NCBI GenBank assembly: GCA_011009095.1
Contig: VTPC01005723.1
Span: 809,121 to 873,120, forward strand
Origin: Ignelater luminosus
Lineage: Eukaryota > Arthropoda > Insecta > Coleoptera > Elateridae
Length of the DNA stretch: 64,000 nt
Reading direction: 5' to 3'
Shown here one piece after another: positions 24,517-36,019 of the stretch. The notes beneath the pieces are model-generated. The model ran no database searches, was not told the DNA's origin, and was given only the letters and a program-made list of their open reading frames with translations. The position numbers and the translations under genes were made by a program. The first letter of the stretch is position 1, and the number at the start of each line of letters is the position of its first letter.

Positions 24517-25821
24517 AAGGGTTTTCCAATAAGAGGTGTTATTTTGATATTCAAAGAAAAGTGCCATTTTTTAATATAAATGATCGGATGTTTATTTCAT
24601 TATAAAGAGGAAGGTATGCCGTTAATAGTGGAAAATAACATCAGGCAAATGACCACCACGACCACGCTTACAGGACAATATCCTTTTCATGAAATTTTCC
24701 ATAACCAAATCGCAAAGTGGCTGCCCTATGTCCTCGATAGCCTCACGAATTCCATCTTTGAGGTGTTGAATCGACGCTGGGCTGTTGGCGTAGACCTTCT
24801 CTTTCACGTGGCCCCAAAGAAAGAAGTCGCAAGGTGTTAAATCACAAGATCTCGGTGGCCAATTGTGATCACCTCTTCGAGAGATAACACGGTCCGGAAA
24901 CTTTTTCCGTAAAAGATCAATGGTTTCGTTGCTTGTGTGGCACGTAGCGCCGTCTTGTTGAAAGTAAACGTTGTCCAGATCAATACCATCCAATTCCGGC
25001 CATAAAAAATCGTTAATCATCTCTCGATAGCGCAATCCAGTCACCGTAACTGTTGCTCCAGCCTCATTTTCGAAAAAGTAAGGTCCAATGACTCCGCCGG
25101 ACCATAAACCGCACCAAACAGTCACACGTTGAGGATAGAGAGACTTTTCAACAATAACTCTTGGATTTTCTGAGCCCCAGATCCGACAATTTTGCTTGTT
25201 GACGAAGCCACCGAGGTGGAAATGGGCCTCATCACTCAAGATGATTTTTCGATGGAATTCTGGATCATTTTCATGCATTTCAACGACCCAATCAGCAAAG
25301 ACACGACGTTGTTGATGATCGGCCGGCTTGAGTTCTTGTGTTAACTGGACTTTATAAGCCTTAAGACCCAAATCTTTATGCAAAATACGGTGTAATGACG
25401 TTTGTGGAATGGCTAATTCCAAAGAACGACGAGGAATGGACAAACCTGGGTTTTCTTTAACACTTTCGGCTACTACAGCAATATTCTCGGCTGTTCTTGA
25501 GCGACGTGCACGGGTTTTATTCTTCACATCACTAACTTGTCCCAAGAGCTCGAATTTTTTCACCAATTTCTGTATTGCGGTCCGACAAGGTGCTTCACGG
25601 TGACCCAAAAATGTTCGAGTTTTACGAACCGTCTCTGCCAAATTTTCACCATTTTTATAGTGAATTTTAATAATTTCAATGCGTTGTTGAAGCGTGTATC
25701 GTTCCATATTTATTAATGGCGTAGTTTCTATTTGTCAAATGTCAAAAAATGATAACTTCAAAAGTGACATCTACAGAAATAGCGGGCTATTCAAAATAAC
25801 ACCTCTTATTGGAAAACCCTT
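24517..25821 (-). mobile_element. rosa-like (DD41D) mariner element, 1305 bp, intact
   Basis: Inverted terminal repeats AAGGGTTTTCCAATAAGAGG... continue through TGTTATTTTGA (about 31 bp, matched at the right end). TA duplications lie at 24515-24516 and 25822-25823. It contains one uninterrupted transposase and sits inside pol of the older gypsy-2 element. Confidence 0.93.
24622..25707 (-). CDS. Mariner transposase, DD41D (rosa-like), 361 aa
   Basis: A full-length open frame from ATG (MERYTLQQRIEIIKIHYKNG) to a stop just inside the left repeat. The N-terminal half carries two HTH regions (TAIQKLVKKFELLGQVSD; LSIPRRSLELAIPQTSLHRI). The catalytic triad is in IILSDEAHFHLGGF, VYFQQDGATCHT and DLTPCDFFLWG, with 41 residues between the second and third Asp; this spacing is known for the rosa family. 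The usual W-G-x-x-K-x-x-V-Y-A motif follows. No stop, frameshift or missing acidic residue is seen, so the enzyme could be active. Confidence 0.93.
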   Translation of the reverse strand: MERYTLQQRIEIIKIHYKNGENLAETVRKTRTFLGHREAPCRTAIQKLVKKFELLGQVSDVKNKTRARRSRTAENIAVVAESVKENPGLSIPRRSLELAIPQTSLHRILHKDLGLKAYKVQLTQELKPADHQQRRVFADWVVEMHENDPEFHRKIILSDEAHFHLGGFVNKQNCRIWGSENPRVIVEKSLYPQRVTVWCGLWSGGVIGPYFFENEAGATVTVTGLRYREMINDFLWPELDGIDLDNVYFQQDGATCHTSNETIDLLRKKFPDRVISRRGDHNWPPRSCDLTPCDFFLWGHVKEKVYANSPASIQHLKDGIREAIEDIGQPLCDLVMENFMKRILSCKRGRGGHLPDVIFHY

Positions 25822-25823
25822 TA

Positions 25824-26560
25824 TATTCATTTGATTTTTGTCTAGATATCTCGTCTGGAGTATGGTTTCGTCTTCCTCTTTCACATCCCTTGTAATAAGT
25901 ACTTTATAATGATAGTTGTTTACCATCGTTAATGTTTCAGGTATGATAGTGTCTGACACTTGTTGACGTGGAATTAACACTGTGCCCTTTTTAATGTTGG
26001 TTGGAATTATAATAGTCTTCCATTCTTCCAAATTTTCCTTCCTTATGGGTGAATATTTCTTTAATGAATACAAATAACCATTCAATTCAATTGTCCCCTG
26101 TGCATAGTCTATTCTAGCATTTATTTGATTCAGACCTTCTGATCCTAGTAAAATATCAATATGTGAATGAAAGTTTAAAAGTAAAATTTTAAAAATTGTC
26201 TATTCAAATAAATTTATATCTGCACATTGTGAATGAAACGTTTCTGTGGTTATGGTCTTCAATATAAAAGGTTCTTTATATATAGAGTTAGGAAATAGTC
26301 TTCGTGCTATAATTGGATTTATTAATGAATTAGTTGCACCTATATTGATCAGTAAATTTATTCCTAGTGGCGTTAACTGCAGACATGGTAAACTGGAATC
26401 AATAGTGCTTTGGTACACTACTGCTACTGTCTTAGGGTTCCCAAGCTCTGTTTTGTTTTATAACCTACATATCTTTAGGTACCGTATCGATGGAATTCTG
26501 ACTTCTAGTAACAAAGATATTATTTGATTTTGTGTGTAAAGCATTATTTCTAGTTCTGAG
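25824..26560 (-). pseudogene. Gypsy-2 gag end, protease and pol linker
   Basis: At 26200-26418 a retropepsin-like segment reads GINLLINIGATNSLINPII. The expected L-I-D-T-G-A-T is changed to L-I-N-I-G-A-T, so the catalytic Asp is lost. The following part (25824-26085) contains GYLYSLKKYSPIRKENLEEW and ILQTRYLDKNQMN, typical of the region before RT in 17.6/297 elements. The frame is broken at least once. Confidence 0.7.
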
Positions 26561-27257
26561 AAACGAGAGAGAGGCTGGAGATTTATAATGTTTATTTTAT
26601 TTTAAATTATGGAACCAATAAAGAATACAATTGATCTCAGGACACGATTTTCAAGTCTTTCTAAACAGGGTAATATTTTCAGTGAACCCTATATACAGGG
26701 TGTTATTTGGAAAGGAATCCATATACAGGGTGTCAGCCTACGAGGAGCTGCGTGGGTTGGCCGATGGTTTCTTTCTTTTATTTTCAGCTTCTGGCGTTCT
26801 CTGGGTACCTTTTTTTGGTTCTTAGTTGAAATTTAAGCTTTAGGTTCAAGTAAGAACATAATTATTTGGGTTATTTACCATCTTTGAAACCCCCTCGTCT
26901 TCGACTTAGAGCTACGGGATTGAACATCTTTCGATTTCTGGCATATACGGGAATAAGGCCTTTTATCGGCTTATTCCTGTTACACTTTTTACTTCGTGCT
27001 TCATGCTTCAAGTGTCACAAACAGTTTTGGCCCTTGAGCACTACTGATTTCGGTGGAGCATGAAGCCCATTTCCTGTTTTTGTATTGTTTTCTGAGGTTA
27101 GGTTTAGGAAATAATAAAAATCTATTATACCGGTTATTGCCGAAAAAAACGTTCAAGTCATCGAAACATAACAGAAAAAAAAGTTACTAATATCTGTAAA
27201 CGAAATTAGTGCAAACTACACGCTAGGCAGTGTTCATTTTACAGTTCAGGGCGTAAT
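26561..27257. other. No gene recognised; two copies of a TATACAGGGTGT motif
   Basis: TATACAGGGTGT occurs at about 26692 and again at 26722 in the same orientation; it resembles ends of some insect DNA transposons. The stretch 26870-27060 is richer in GC than its surroundings and carries a 65-codon ORF of unknown nature. Confidence 0.4.
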
Positions 27258-27262
27258 CACTC

Positions 27263-27469
27263 TGTTGTATTTGAATTAAGTAATGGTCTATTTTTATGTT
27301 AAATAAAATTGTATATGTATGATTTAAATAACTTTATCTCTATTGACATTACATCTACAGCCATCACATGTAATAGTAGTGGAGTAGTTTATTACCCATA
27401 ATGCAATGCAACTTGTCCCTTGATATTCTCGCACTGTTGCTACATTTACTTGAACATTAGAATATGACA
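27263..27469 (-). repeat. Solo LTR of gypsy-1 family
   Basis: 207 bp matching the gypsy-1 LTR along its whole length, flanked by a perfect 5-bp duplication CACTC (27258-27262 and 27470-27474). This is the product expected from recombination between the two LTRs of a full insertion. Confidence 0.93.
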
Positions 27470-27474
27470 CACTC

Positions 27475-30400
27475 CAAAGCTTCAAGCTCCAGGTCATCAA
27501 ACACTCAAAAAGAAAGCGACTAATATGTTAGCTGCATATCTTGAGACAAGCTTGAATTTATTTGTAGTCAATGTCAGTTTAATGACCCATGAGATTCCAT
27601 AATTATTATTAAAATATGAATTTTGTGGAGTTTGGTAATTTTATGTACAATTAGATTTTATTTATAATTAAATTTTTATGTCATATTATTATTAATAAAT
27701 ATTAAATAATATAAAGTCATTTATAATTTATTTTGATGAAGAATTAATACAAATCTCATCTAACAAGGGAACTATCAAATATCAAATATGTATGAGAAAA
27801 ACACGGTAATACACCAAATATACATCATTTAATATGCTCTGGTAAGGGTGCTGGTGCTATTGAAATATTAAGACAGATCTCAAAAATGTTAGTTTTTCTA
27901 AACATCAGAAAGGGTTCTTCTATTGCCTAAATTATATTCTTCACTTGAAAATTCGAAAAAGATCTCAAAATAAATAAATAAATAAAACTTACCACCACTT
28001 CCCTGCTGATATGCAGATCTACATGGTAGAGCTGGACCCAGCTGTAACAAACCTAACTCGTGAAAGCACACTTCCAAATTCACGTTCCAAGCTCAATTTT
28101 TATTTAAATATTACAATAAAAGTTATAAAGAAGAAAGATTTAAACAAGCCAGCAATACAAATAATTCAAATGATAATACTAAGAATTAATGTGATTGTGA
28201 TCGATAAAAATTTCATTTGTTTAAATAGACTGAATTTTATTTATTTATTAACATAAGGCAAATTGTACCCAAATGTCTACTTGGAAGGTGGAAATTTCCC
28301 TATTCGGGTTTAAAAAATACAAGGCAAACCTTTGGAACCAGATGTAAGTATCTAGATCCTCTAAGTGGATGTATCTTCAGACTTCCTGGACCATTTACTG
28401 CATGATCGGTCTATATCAAAATCGATGCTCTAGTTGACAAATTTGTTATGAGGTGTAGAATTAAACTTCAACTTTAATTTACACAAAGAACTTCATAATT
28501 CCCACAAGCTTCCTCTGAAATTTCTCTAAAACCCCTTTATCAAGTAGCTAAAGACGAAAAGGACTACATCAGCACCAACTTCAAAATAACCAAAAACAAG
28601 AAAAACTTGCCCCAATCTGTAGGGCTTTACATACTACAATAAATTTCACCCCTTACAACAAATATAGAGACCTGACAGATTTATTGGGAACAAACGATCT
28701 GTCCTCCTGGAGGAAAGAACAACCACCACTTCCACTCAGCAGAGAAAACTTGAAATGCTTATTGAAGAATAAAAAAGAAGATTTCTGTTAAAATTTTATT
28801 CATGGAACCAGTCAGTAAAAAAATTAGAACAAAGATGATAACTAGCATCCACCAGCAACACCTGGTCGCCTATTTATTTCACACACAAAGGTACAAGGGA
28901 AATTTATTAAAAAAATCTTAATTACAATTTATAAATCCTACTAGCACTTTCTAAACTGCTAACCAGATCTTAAGACAACTCAAATCAACCAAAATGCCAG
29001 CGAACAGCTGTACGAGTTCCAAAATCCTGCAATAATAGCTACTAAAAGGTAATCACTATCAGTTTGAATAAATACAATAAAACCTCTTCAACAAGAGAAA
29101 ACTACTAAAAATATACAAGAACACACTGAAAGCACAGATTAAATACCACACATGCAACAGAAACAAAAAAATGAACGTTACAAGGTGGATTTGTCTTTGA
29201 TTATTTATTGCACAAAGTGACGTTTTATTTATGTTATAAATAGTTACAGAAATTGAATACTGAAAATTGATATTTTAATTTTTTGAAAAAAATCCTAAAG
29301 CAAAGAAAAGTGAGATGTTTCATCATTTTTGAAAATGAGATTTAAAAAGACTAGTACATATCGAACGTTTAAGCTATATAAGAATGAGGAGAGTGCAAAA
29401 AGAAAACCTGGAACTGAAAAAAAATGTCTACTTCAGGATAGCAGGTGTGCACAGATCTTCATGTATGCTTTGTACATCAAACTCATTCAAAATTCTTTTA
29501 GGTACCCCATCATGTAACAATAGGCAAAGGAGGTAAAGATATATTGGTGCCTACAATGTCCCTGAACATGACTAACCAGGAGGGAGCTTTTAGAAAAACA
29601 TTCTTTTTCATTTGAACGGTTTTATTCTTTCAAAAACTCCACTTTGGAAACATTTTTTAAGAGCATTCCCAAGAAGCAGCTCCCTCTTTCATTCTGTCAC
29701 ATATGCACAGAAATAAAAAACTAATACGTAATATTAATAATAAACGTTACGTTCTTTCACTGATCGAGACACGAGCTATTTACTTTGGGTTTTAGTGTTT
29801 TGGAGTATTTTTCGAGGTTGCATATATATTTCACATTTTTAACAGAGCATAAACAACGACTTAGGATTAAAAAATGGTAGATTTTGGAAGAACGAATACC
29901 GCTTGCTATAATTCTTTTTACAGAAAAATATTTGTCATATTTTCAATTAATCATTCTCAGTTTTTTAAAAAGGTCCTAAGAAGATTACTGTTGTTATATC
30001 ATAAAACATTCAACATAGTTTGGTGTACGGTTCCTATGTTAAAAAATGCAAATTTTAACAGCCAAAATCTACAAATTTAGTGCCGCAAGGGGTATTGAAA
30101 CTTTTCCTACATATAAAGGACATTAATAAATATATGTATATTCAAATTTTTAAGAAAATCTGAAGAAAATTTATTTTCTAGGTATATTTGCTTGAGAACA
30201 TCCTTAAAATCGCTATGGTTTTATGGCTTTTCTGTTTAAATAGGGAAATGTATTGCTGAAACATCATTGAGAAATGTACAGTAAGCTCTGCTATACATAA
30301 ATATAAAAATAGAAACAATTAACTTCCTGCACATTGAAGATTATTGATTTATGGTTTTAATCTTAAATGGACAAGTTGCCTTTATTCTGACAATTAGTCT

Positions 30401-30640
30401 TTGTTAAATTAGGAAGTGCTGCCTTCATTACAAAATAACAGAAAATTAACGAAATCACTGGTAATTTCAAGTAAAATTAACTGCAAAATATGCATGCTTT
30501 TTTGTGAATTCCTTAAAATATACATTTTTTAATCTCAAAAACTCTTGAGTATGCATTCATTTTCAAAAATGCTCGAAATATTAGTTTCTTTTATTTTGTT
30601 TGCAATAATACCTAGTGTTGAAATATCAATTTTTATTCTA
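27475..30640. other. No gene recognised in 3.2 kb
   Basis: AT-rich with scattered short ORFs. At 27990-28083 a - strand segment (LLQLGPALPCRSAYQQGSGG) ends at a good GTAAGT donor and could be a lone exon, but no partner exon was found. The remainder looks like old, unclassifiable repeat DNA. Confidence 0.4.
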
Positions 30641-31221
30641 AAAGTAGATTGATTGTATACAATGTTATAATAAACCATAAAATAAAATTTTTTATAGAAT
30701 TTAAATGTTTTACATAAAATCCAATGCCTATTTTAAATCATTAATCAAATCTTTAACATCTTCTGATCCCACTGATAAACGTAAAAGATTGTCAGTTATC
30801 TTCAAAGCTCGCCTTTGATCTTCTGGCACTGCTGTATGAGTCATAATAGAACTGTAAGTACATTTACACAATTATGCAAATTTCTTTTCATTGATGGTAT
30901 AAACTTACGGTATTTCTGCTAAACTCTTATAGCCTTCCAAACTTTCAGCTAATGTGAAAACTTTCAAGGCACTTAAAAATCTCTTTGTATCTTCTAATCC
31001 TCCCTTTATATACATTGCCAGCATTCCACCAGCGTATTCCACTATGACCTGATGTTTGTCTTTTAGATAGTTCATGTTGAGGATGTGATGGTAGCCCTGC
31101 AATAAAACTCTTTGAGTATTATATTCCAAAGAATATTCAATTTAATTACCTGGATTAATGACTTTGAATTGACAGTTGAATACTAACATGAAAGATTTGT
31201 TAGAATATTAACTATTACAAA

Positions 31222-32313
31222 ATGAAACGAATTGAAAATGAGTGTTTTGCGAAACGAGTGTGCGAGTTTTATACTCAGAGTGGTTACAGTAAATGTGCTA
31301 CATTCAACCATTTTAAAAACGAAGGAAAATCGCGACGTAGCATCTATAGAATAATAGACCGATATGTTAGAGGGGTGTGATGGAGTATCAGAAATTATCC
31401 GGAAGACCTAGAGTTGCAACAAGTGATCAAAATTTATGTCACATTGGGAGACTGATAAAAAGCAATCCTCGAATTTCATCGACTAAACTTGGCATTCGAC
31501 TAGGAGTTTCGCAATTATTTATACAGAGAGCTAAAGAGAAGTTGTCTATTAAGTCATTTGTCCAAACATCTGCACCAAAGCATATAAAAAATCAAGAGAA
31601 AAGATACCGTAAAGGAGCAGCGAAGCTTTATTGTGCAATGCTTGATGGAAAAAAGATTGTCTTGGATGATGAAAGTTATATACCTTATGGTCCTGATGAA
31701 ATTCCTGGAAAAAGATTTTTTATGGCAAAAGATACTAATTCTGTTCCCTATCAAGTAAGATTTCGACCAAAAACTAAATTCCTTAGCAAATTTTTAGTAT
31801 GGCAAGCGATTGATTCTGATGGCAATATTTCTGAGCCTTATGTGAAGAAAGGAACAATTGATAGCGATGCTTATTTAAATATTCTAAAGAATTTTTTGAT
31901 TCCCTTTTATTGAAAAACATCATTCAAAAGAAGATATAATCTGTTGGCCAGATTTAGCACCAGCCCATTATTCTAAAAGAGTGACCAAATTTTTAACTCA
32001 GGTTAATGTTAAATTTGTTGATTGAGAATCAAACACTCCAAATTTGCCTCAAGTGCGGCCAATAGAAAAATTCTGGGCATTATCAAAAAGAAAGTATTCT
32101 CAAAGGTCCGCACCAGCTAAGAACTTAAGAGGATTCCGACAAATTTGGAAAAATATTGCAGAACTGGCAGCAGAGTCTGGGCAAAGTCTTGTAAAGGACT
32201 TTAAAAGAAAATTACGATTAATATCCAGGGAAGGTGTTTATCAGCGTATAGTGATTATAGAAATAGACCAACTCTTCAAAAATCCTTTGTTCTTTTCAAA
32301 CGCCGACCGATGA
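31222..32313 (+). pseudogene. Tc1-like DD37E transposase, decayed (inside CTH copy A)
   Basis: The ATG at 31222 starts MKRIENECFAKRVCEFYTQS. A frameshift near 31376 precedes EYQKLSGRPRVATSDQN. The first catalytic Asp is in IVLDDESYIPYG (about 31665). Another frameshift near 31905 leads to CWPDLAPAHYS, an in-frame TGA near 32024, and then PQVRPIEKFWALSK with the Glu. The spacing between second Asp and Glu is 37. The right end is truncated by the repeat starting at 32272. No terminal repeats were found. Confidence 0.82.
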
Positions 32314-33080
32314 CCTTGAAGTAATAGTTGGTGGGTAATACCGATATTTCGAACAGACGTCGCTACGCTAGTGTCAGTGGCTTGTGTAGATTTATTTATG
32401 AACATTATGAATTACTAGAAAGGCTACCATTGCATTTTCTGTTATTAAATTTTATTTTATCAAATTTATAATGGCATTGTATTAAATTAAAGAAGAGGAT
32501 GTAAATCATGCACAAATATCTAAACAAATCAAATTTATCACAATACATTTTAGATGCATTATTGTTCTTGTACTCAAAAATCTATCTTCAATGGTTACAT
32601 TTAAATAAATCAATAAATAAATTGGTTGTGTTTTGATATTTATTACTTAGTAATTTATAAAAAAAATTATTTTGTTACATATCTTTCTTATTTACATGTA
32701 TTATGTACAATTATTGTTTTTTATCAACAATTACATTTATATCATTTATCTTGTTTTTCAGACACATCTAAAATATTTATTTTATTATAACATTATCGTA
32801 GTTAATCGGAGGTAACAAAACTTTTATTCCTTACTTTTGTTTACGTTGGGAAATTTAAAAAAATGCACATCGAATGTTTCATTATTCTCCCGACATCCCT
32901 TCACGATACAAATGCTTTTACAACTCGTAATTGTAGCAAATAAAGGTAATTCAGGTATAAGTCTGTCTAGTTTACTTCCACGTGATATCTATTATAGAAA
33001 CGCGAACCACCCTCCAACCTGCTGGTTTGTTTACGACCTAGTTTCCCGCTTTTTTTAAGAGTTGTTTTACTTCTATAATT
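32272..33080. repeat. Short copy of the THAP-bearing repeat
   Basis: It matches 50198-52180 from CTTCAAAAATCCTTTGTTCT at the left to CTATACGCC at the right, but lacks the central 1.1 kb with the THAP gene. It looks like a non-autonomous deletion derivative. It abuts the truncated DD37E element. Confidence 0.75.
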
Positions 33081-33934
33081 ACTATACGCCGTGTTTACAC
33101 TCCTTTGAAAATTAAAGCTAATAAAAAGAAACATTAATTTTCTTATTTATATAAGGAAAATGTTTTGTTTGTATCATCTCATTCAATAAAGTGACTTTGA
33201 AAAAAGTGGCTTTACTTATGACTAACCCTTTAGTTAATGAATATAGAGATAAATCGGTACCTAATTCTAAAGGCCTTTGCAGGTATGGTGTTAAAAACGT
33301 GTTATCGATTGCTAGGAGTATGTTTTTTTTTGCTATTTCAGATAGAGCTTTAATATCTGCAACTTTAAGCATTGGATTTGTAGGAGTTTTAAGTAATATA
33401 ATGTAAAATTGAAAATGAGATTTTTATTTAATACAAATTACTTTTGATTTTGTTAATTATCAATACCTTCATATGAGAATTAATTGCATTTTCTATGTAA
33501 CTCAAGTTCGTAACATCAATAAAAGAAGTTGTAATTCCCAAAGGTGTTGCAACGTCACAAAATAGTTTATTAGTACCACCATAAACATCATCCCCACATA
33601 CGATATGATCTCCACTTTTGAATAAACCTAGAAGTGTGTAATTACTCCAAGACCTGAAGAAAAGCAAAGTTCATACTTAGCGGCTTCTAAAGTTGCCAAG
33701 CATTCTTCGAAAACATTTGTCGATGGATTTCCACATCTTCCATATTTATAAATATAAAACTAAATGTAGAGAAAACTAAGATAAGAGTATATGGAGACTA
33801 CTTTTGAATTTGCTGGAGTAGGTTGTTTAAATGTTGTCGATAAAACAATTGGTGGTACTACACTCAAAGAGTCCCACTGTTCAGGATTTTGCCCAGAGTG
33901 AACTGCAGCCATAGAGAAACCTTTAGGGAAAGGG

Positions 33935-34400
33935 GAGAATCCCCTCTTTCCATATTTTTCACAAAATATTGACTTTTCTGATTTGGGTATATCCGTTCCT
34001 ACCTGAAGCCCTGGTAAAGTTTTCTAGTCAAGTTTGACATGTTTCGTCATCCATGATTATACATTGATCACTTTTGCTCAAAACTTTGTCATACAATTTC
34101 CTAGCGCGAGTTTTTACTCAAATTGACCGAAGTGCAGTGTGCTTTGCCTATTATTAACCGCAAACTTCTCGCATATCTTCTTATCCAAACCCTGTTGTGT
34201 AGCAGCAGGCTCTCTTCCGCGCCCAGGTAAAACCTTTAAAGTGAACTGATTTCCTAACCGTTTATTAATTGCATTTTGAGCCTCGTGAATACTAACACCT
34301 TCTTCTTTTGCTAATTTTTCATTGACACATCTACTAAAATTACTATTAAATATTTTAATGCATTTTATGGAGGCAATATTAATTAATTAATATGTCGATT
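33935..34400 (-). pseudogene. Tc1/mariner-type transposase fragment
   Basis: The - strand reads KRLGNQFTLKVLPGRGREPA, GLDKKICEKFAVNN, then after a deletion KLYDKVLSKSDQCIIMDDET, which includes the first catalytic Asp of a Tc1-like DDE domain. The middle and C-terminal half are missing. The fragment runs directly into exon 1 of CTH copy A, replacing its start codon. A different family from the DD37E copies is likely. Confidence 0.7.
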
Positions 34401-34821
34401 GAACAGTTGCAGTTGTTTTTGACATAATACATACTACTGTTCCATCAATAATGTTTACATTTCTCTCATTATAGACGAGCTGTTAGTCTCTTATATTAAA
34501 TAATCTTGTGTTGTAAATAGTTCTGGCTTCTGTAAGAATAATAATATTAAATTTATTATTAAATTGGTCTAACATTACCTCTGGTTGACTAAAATTTTTT
34601 CTTAAACTGCTTATGTTAGTGCAGTATATAGAGAAAGTTTTATTTTGGGTGTTTAAATAGGAGTCTGATTTTGCTACAAGATATTCGTTTTTTACCTGTT
34701 CTTGATAGATTTTACAATAATGTTTGAAATTTTAGTAATAATTTTTTCGAATTTTAAAATTCTTTCTACTGCTCGTTGAATTAGGGTTTCATCTCATCTT
34801 CTATCTATCTTCTATCTGTCT

Positions 34822-35872
34822 TCTATATAAATAAAAATGAATCGCAAAAATGTATGAAGGCGTATCACTTCACAACGACTGAACCAAATTGGATAATTCT
34901 TTTTTTGTTGTGTTTGTTATTATCAGGAGAAGGTTTGTATAAAAAAACATTTTTTCTCTTATACGTCATTTCGAGTGGTTCCCGAAGTACACAATAGATA
35001 GCGCCGCCGGCAGGGTGGCGAAAGTGTCGAAGTGTATGTAAGGAAGTTTTCCCTAACTTTGAGGTAATTTGAAAAATGTAATGGTCAAAAACTCCTTTTG
35101 AATAATACAAAAATCATACTACGTGTTTATTTATTGTGATCTTTAGTCACAAAACAAGTCGTACATTACATATTTTTCCGAATACATTCTTCTAAAGTAC
35201 CAAATCAAAGAAGAATTTGAATAAAACATAAAATGTGTAGGTAATTCAAATTATGAAACTTGCAACATTTCAACATTCGGATACACTTTAATTAGCTAAT
35301 GTCTCTTTCTTTTTTTTTTGTTATGGCGTAATACTCATGTGAGGCAGTATTTACGTATCGATAGTCTTTTCGAGGCAATGAGTATGTGATTTTGAAAAAT
35401 TTATATAGAAGAAGATAGATAGATAGATAGATGAAAATCGACACATTGCGCAATTAAAAATAGTATGTCTGTAATACTAATATAAAAAAAAAACATTGAT
35501 ACAATGACATCTCTATGGACTGTTACTATACTTCTTTGATTCATATTCATAATCAACGTTAATTTTGTATTTTTGAAAAGCTAAAGTGTTTCTGTGCTTC
35601 GTGCTGTTTTTGTGATAAGAAAATGCCATCAGTAAGACGTACAAATATCGGTCGGCGTACGCGCAACGCAAGAGAAATTCAATATTATAGAGCCAATGAG
35701 ACTGAAGAAATGGAAAAACTAAAAATGTGGTTTATTACAAAGCTTTACAATAAAGTATATAAATTCTTAAGATTTTTCTTTTATTTTAATCGTAATTTAA
35801 TTTCGAAATGGAAAATTGTCTTATTTTTTTCATTAGGTACTCCACCCGTGCGAAGCCGGGGCGGGCAGCTAG
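34822..35872 (+). mobile_element. Non-autonomous Helitron
   Basis: The 5' end reads TCTATATAAATAAAAATGAA, as in many insect Helitrons. The 3' end reads GTGCGAAGCCGGGGCGGGCAGCTAG followed by T, a short GC hairpin plus the terminal CTAG. Inside, ATG at 35623 begins MPSVRRTNIGRRTRNAREIQ, the start of the Rep/helicase ORF of insect Helitrons, which breaks off after about 30 residues. The host base before TC is T rather than the usual A, so the exact left border is slightly uncertain. Confidence 0.82.
35623..35713 (+). pseudogene. Helitron Rep/helicase N-terminal fragment
   Basis: Only about the first 30 codons survive (MPSVRRTNIGRRTRNAREIQ, then YYRANETEEM). The rest of the rolling-circle Rep and helicase domains is deleted. 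Relatives use this protein for rolling-circle transposition. Confidence 0.75.
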
Positions 35873-35951
35873 TCTTTAATAAACTAAAACTATATTTTTA
35901 GTCTTTATCTTTAGAAATGCTTACTGGGATTTTGGATGCAAACCTTTATTT

Positions 35952-36014
35952 TACAGGGTGATCGAGAACCTCAAATTCAAATCTTTCTGTCTGCTTTCTT
36001 GGTCACCCTGTATA
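35952..36014. mobile_element. Very short inverted-repeat element
   Basis: TTACAGGGTGATCGAGAAC ... TTTCTTGGTCACCCTGTATA form opposite ends of a 60-bp unit resembling the tips of a DNA transposon with its middle deleted. Confidence 0.4.
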
Positions 36015-36019
36015 CATAA

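Larger units (their letters stand above)
18600..26560 (-). mobile_element. Outer Ty3/gypsy element 2 (17.6/297-like), split by two insertions
   Basis: Protease at 26200-26400, RT at 19500-20345 and RNase H at 18914-19390 run in order on the - strand. The RT upstream part continues in the pieces 24480-24516 and 25824-26085 between later insertions. Removing gypsy-3 (one CCCTC copy) and the rosa mariner (one TA copy) restores continuity. LTRs were not identified and the integrase is essentially missing, so both outer limits are approximate. Confidence 0.8.
30716..33930 (-). pseudogene. Cystathionine gamma-lyase copy A, broken
   Basis: Remnants of all six coding exons lie in the same order as in copies B-D. 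Lesions seen: exon 1 (to about 33930) lost its ATG where a transposase fragment joins it; exon 2 (33428-33710) is frame-disturbed; exon 3 stops at SLYSLTK (about 33227); most of exon 4 is gone except its last bases near 31150-31168; exon 5 (30908-31096) has a 13-bp insertion that shifts the frame; exon 6 (30716-30856) has CAG to TAG in the final DLKQAL motif. A DD37E transposon and a second repeat fill the gap between exons 3 and 4. It cannot encode an enzyme. Confidence 0.92.

Noticed and set aside
18300-26600. AGTTCTGAGAAA shared near both ends of gypsy-2 as LTR evidence
   Set aside because: The match does not extend on either side, so it does not define an LTR.
26866-27063. 65-codon ORF in a GC-richer patch
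   Set aside because: No recognisable domain, no splice context; kept only as a note on composition.
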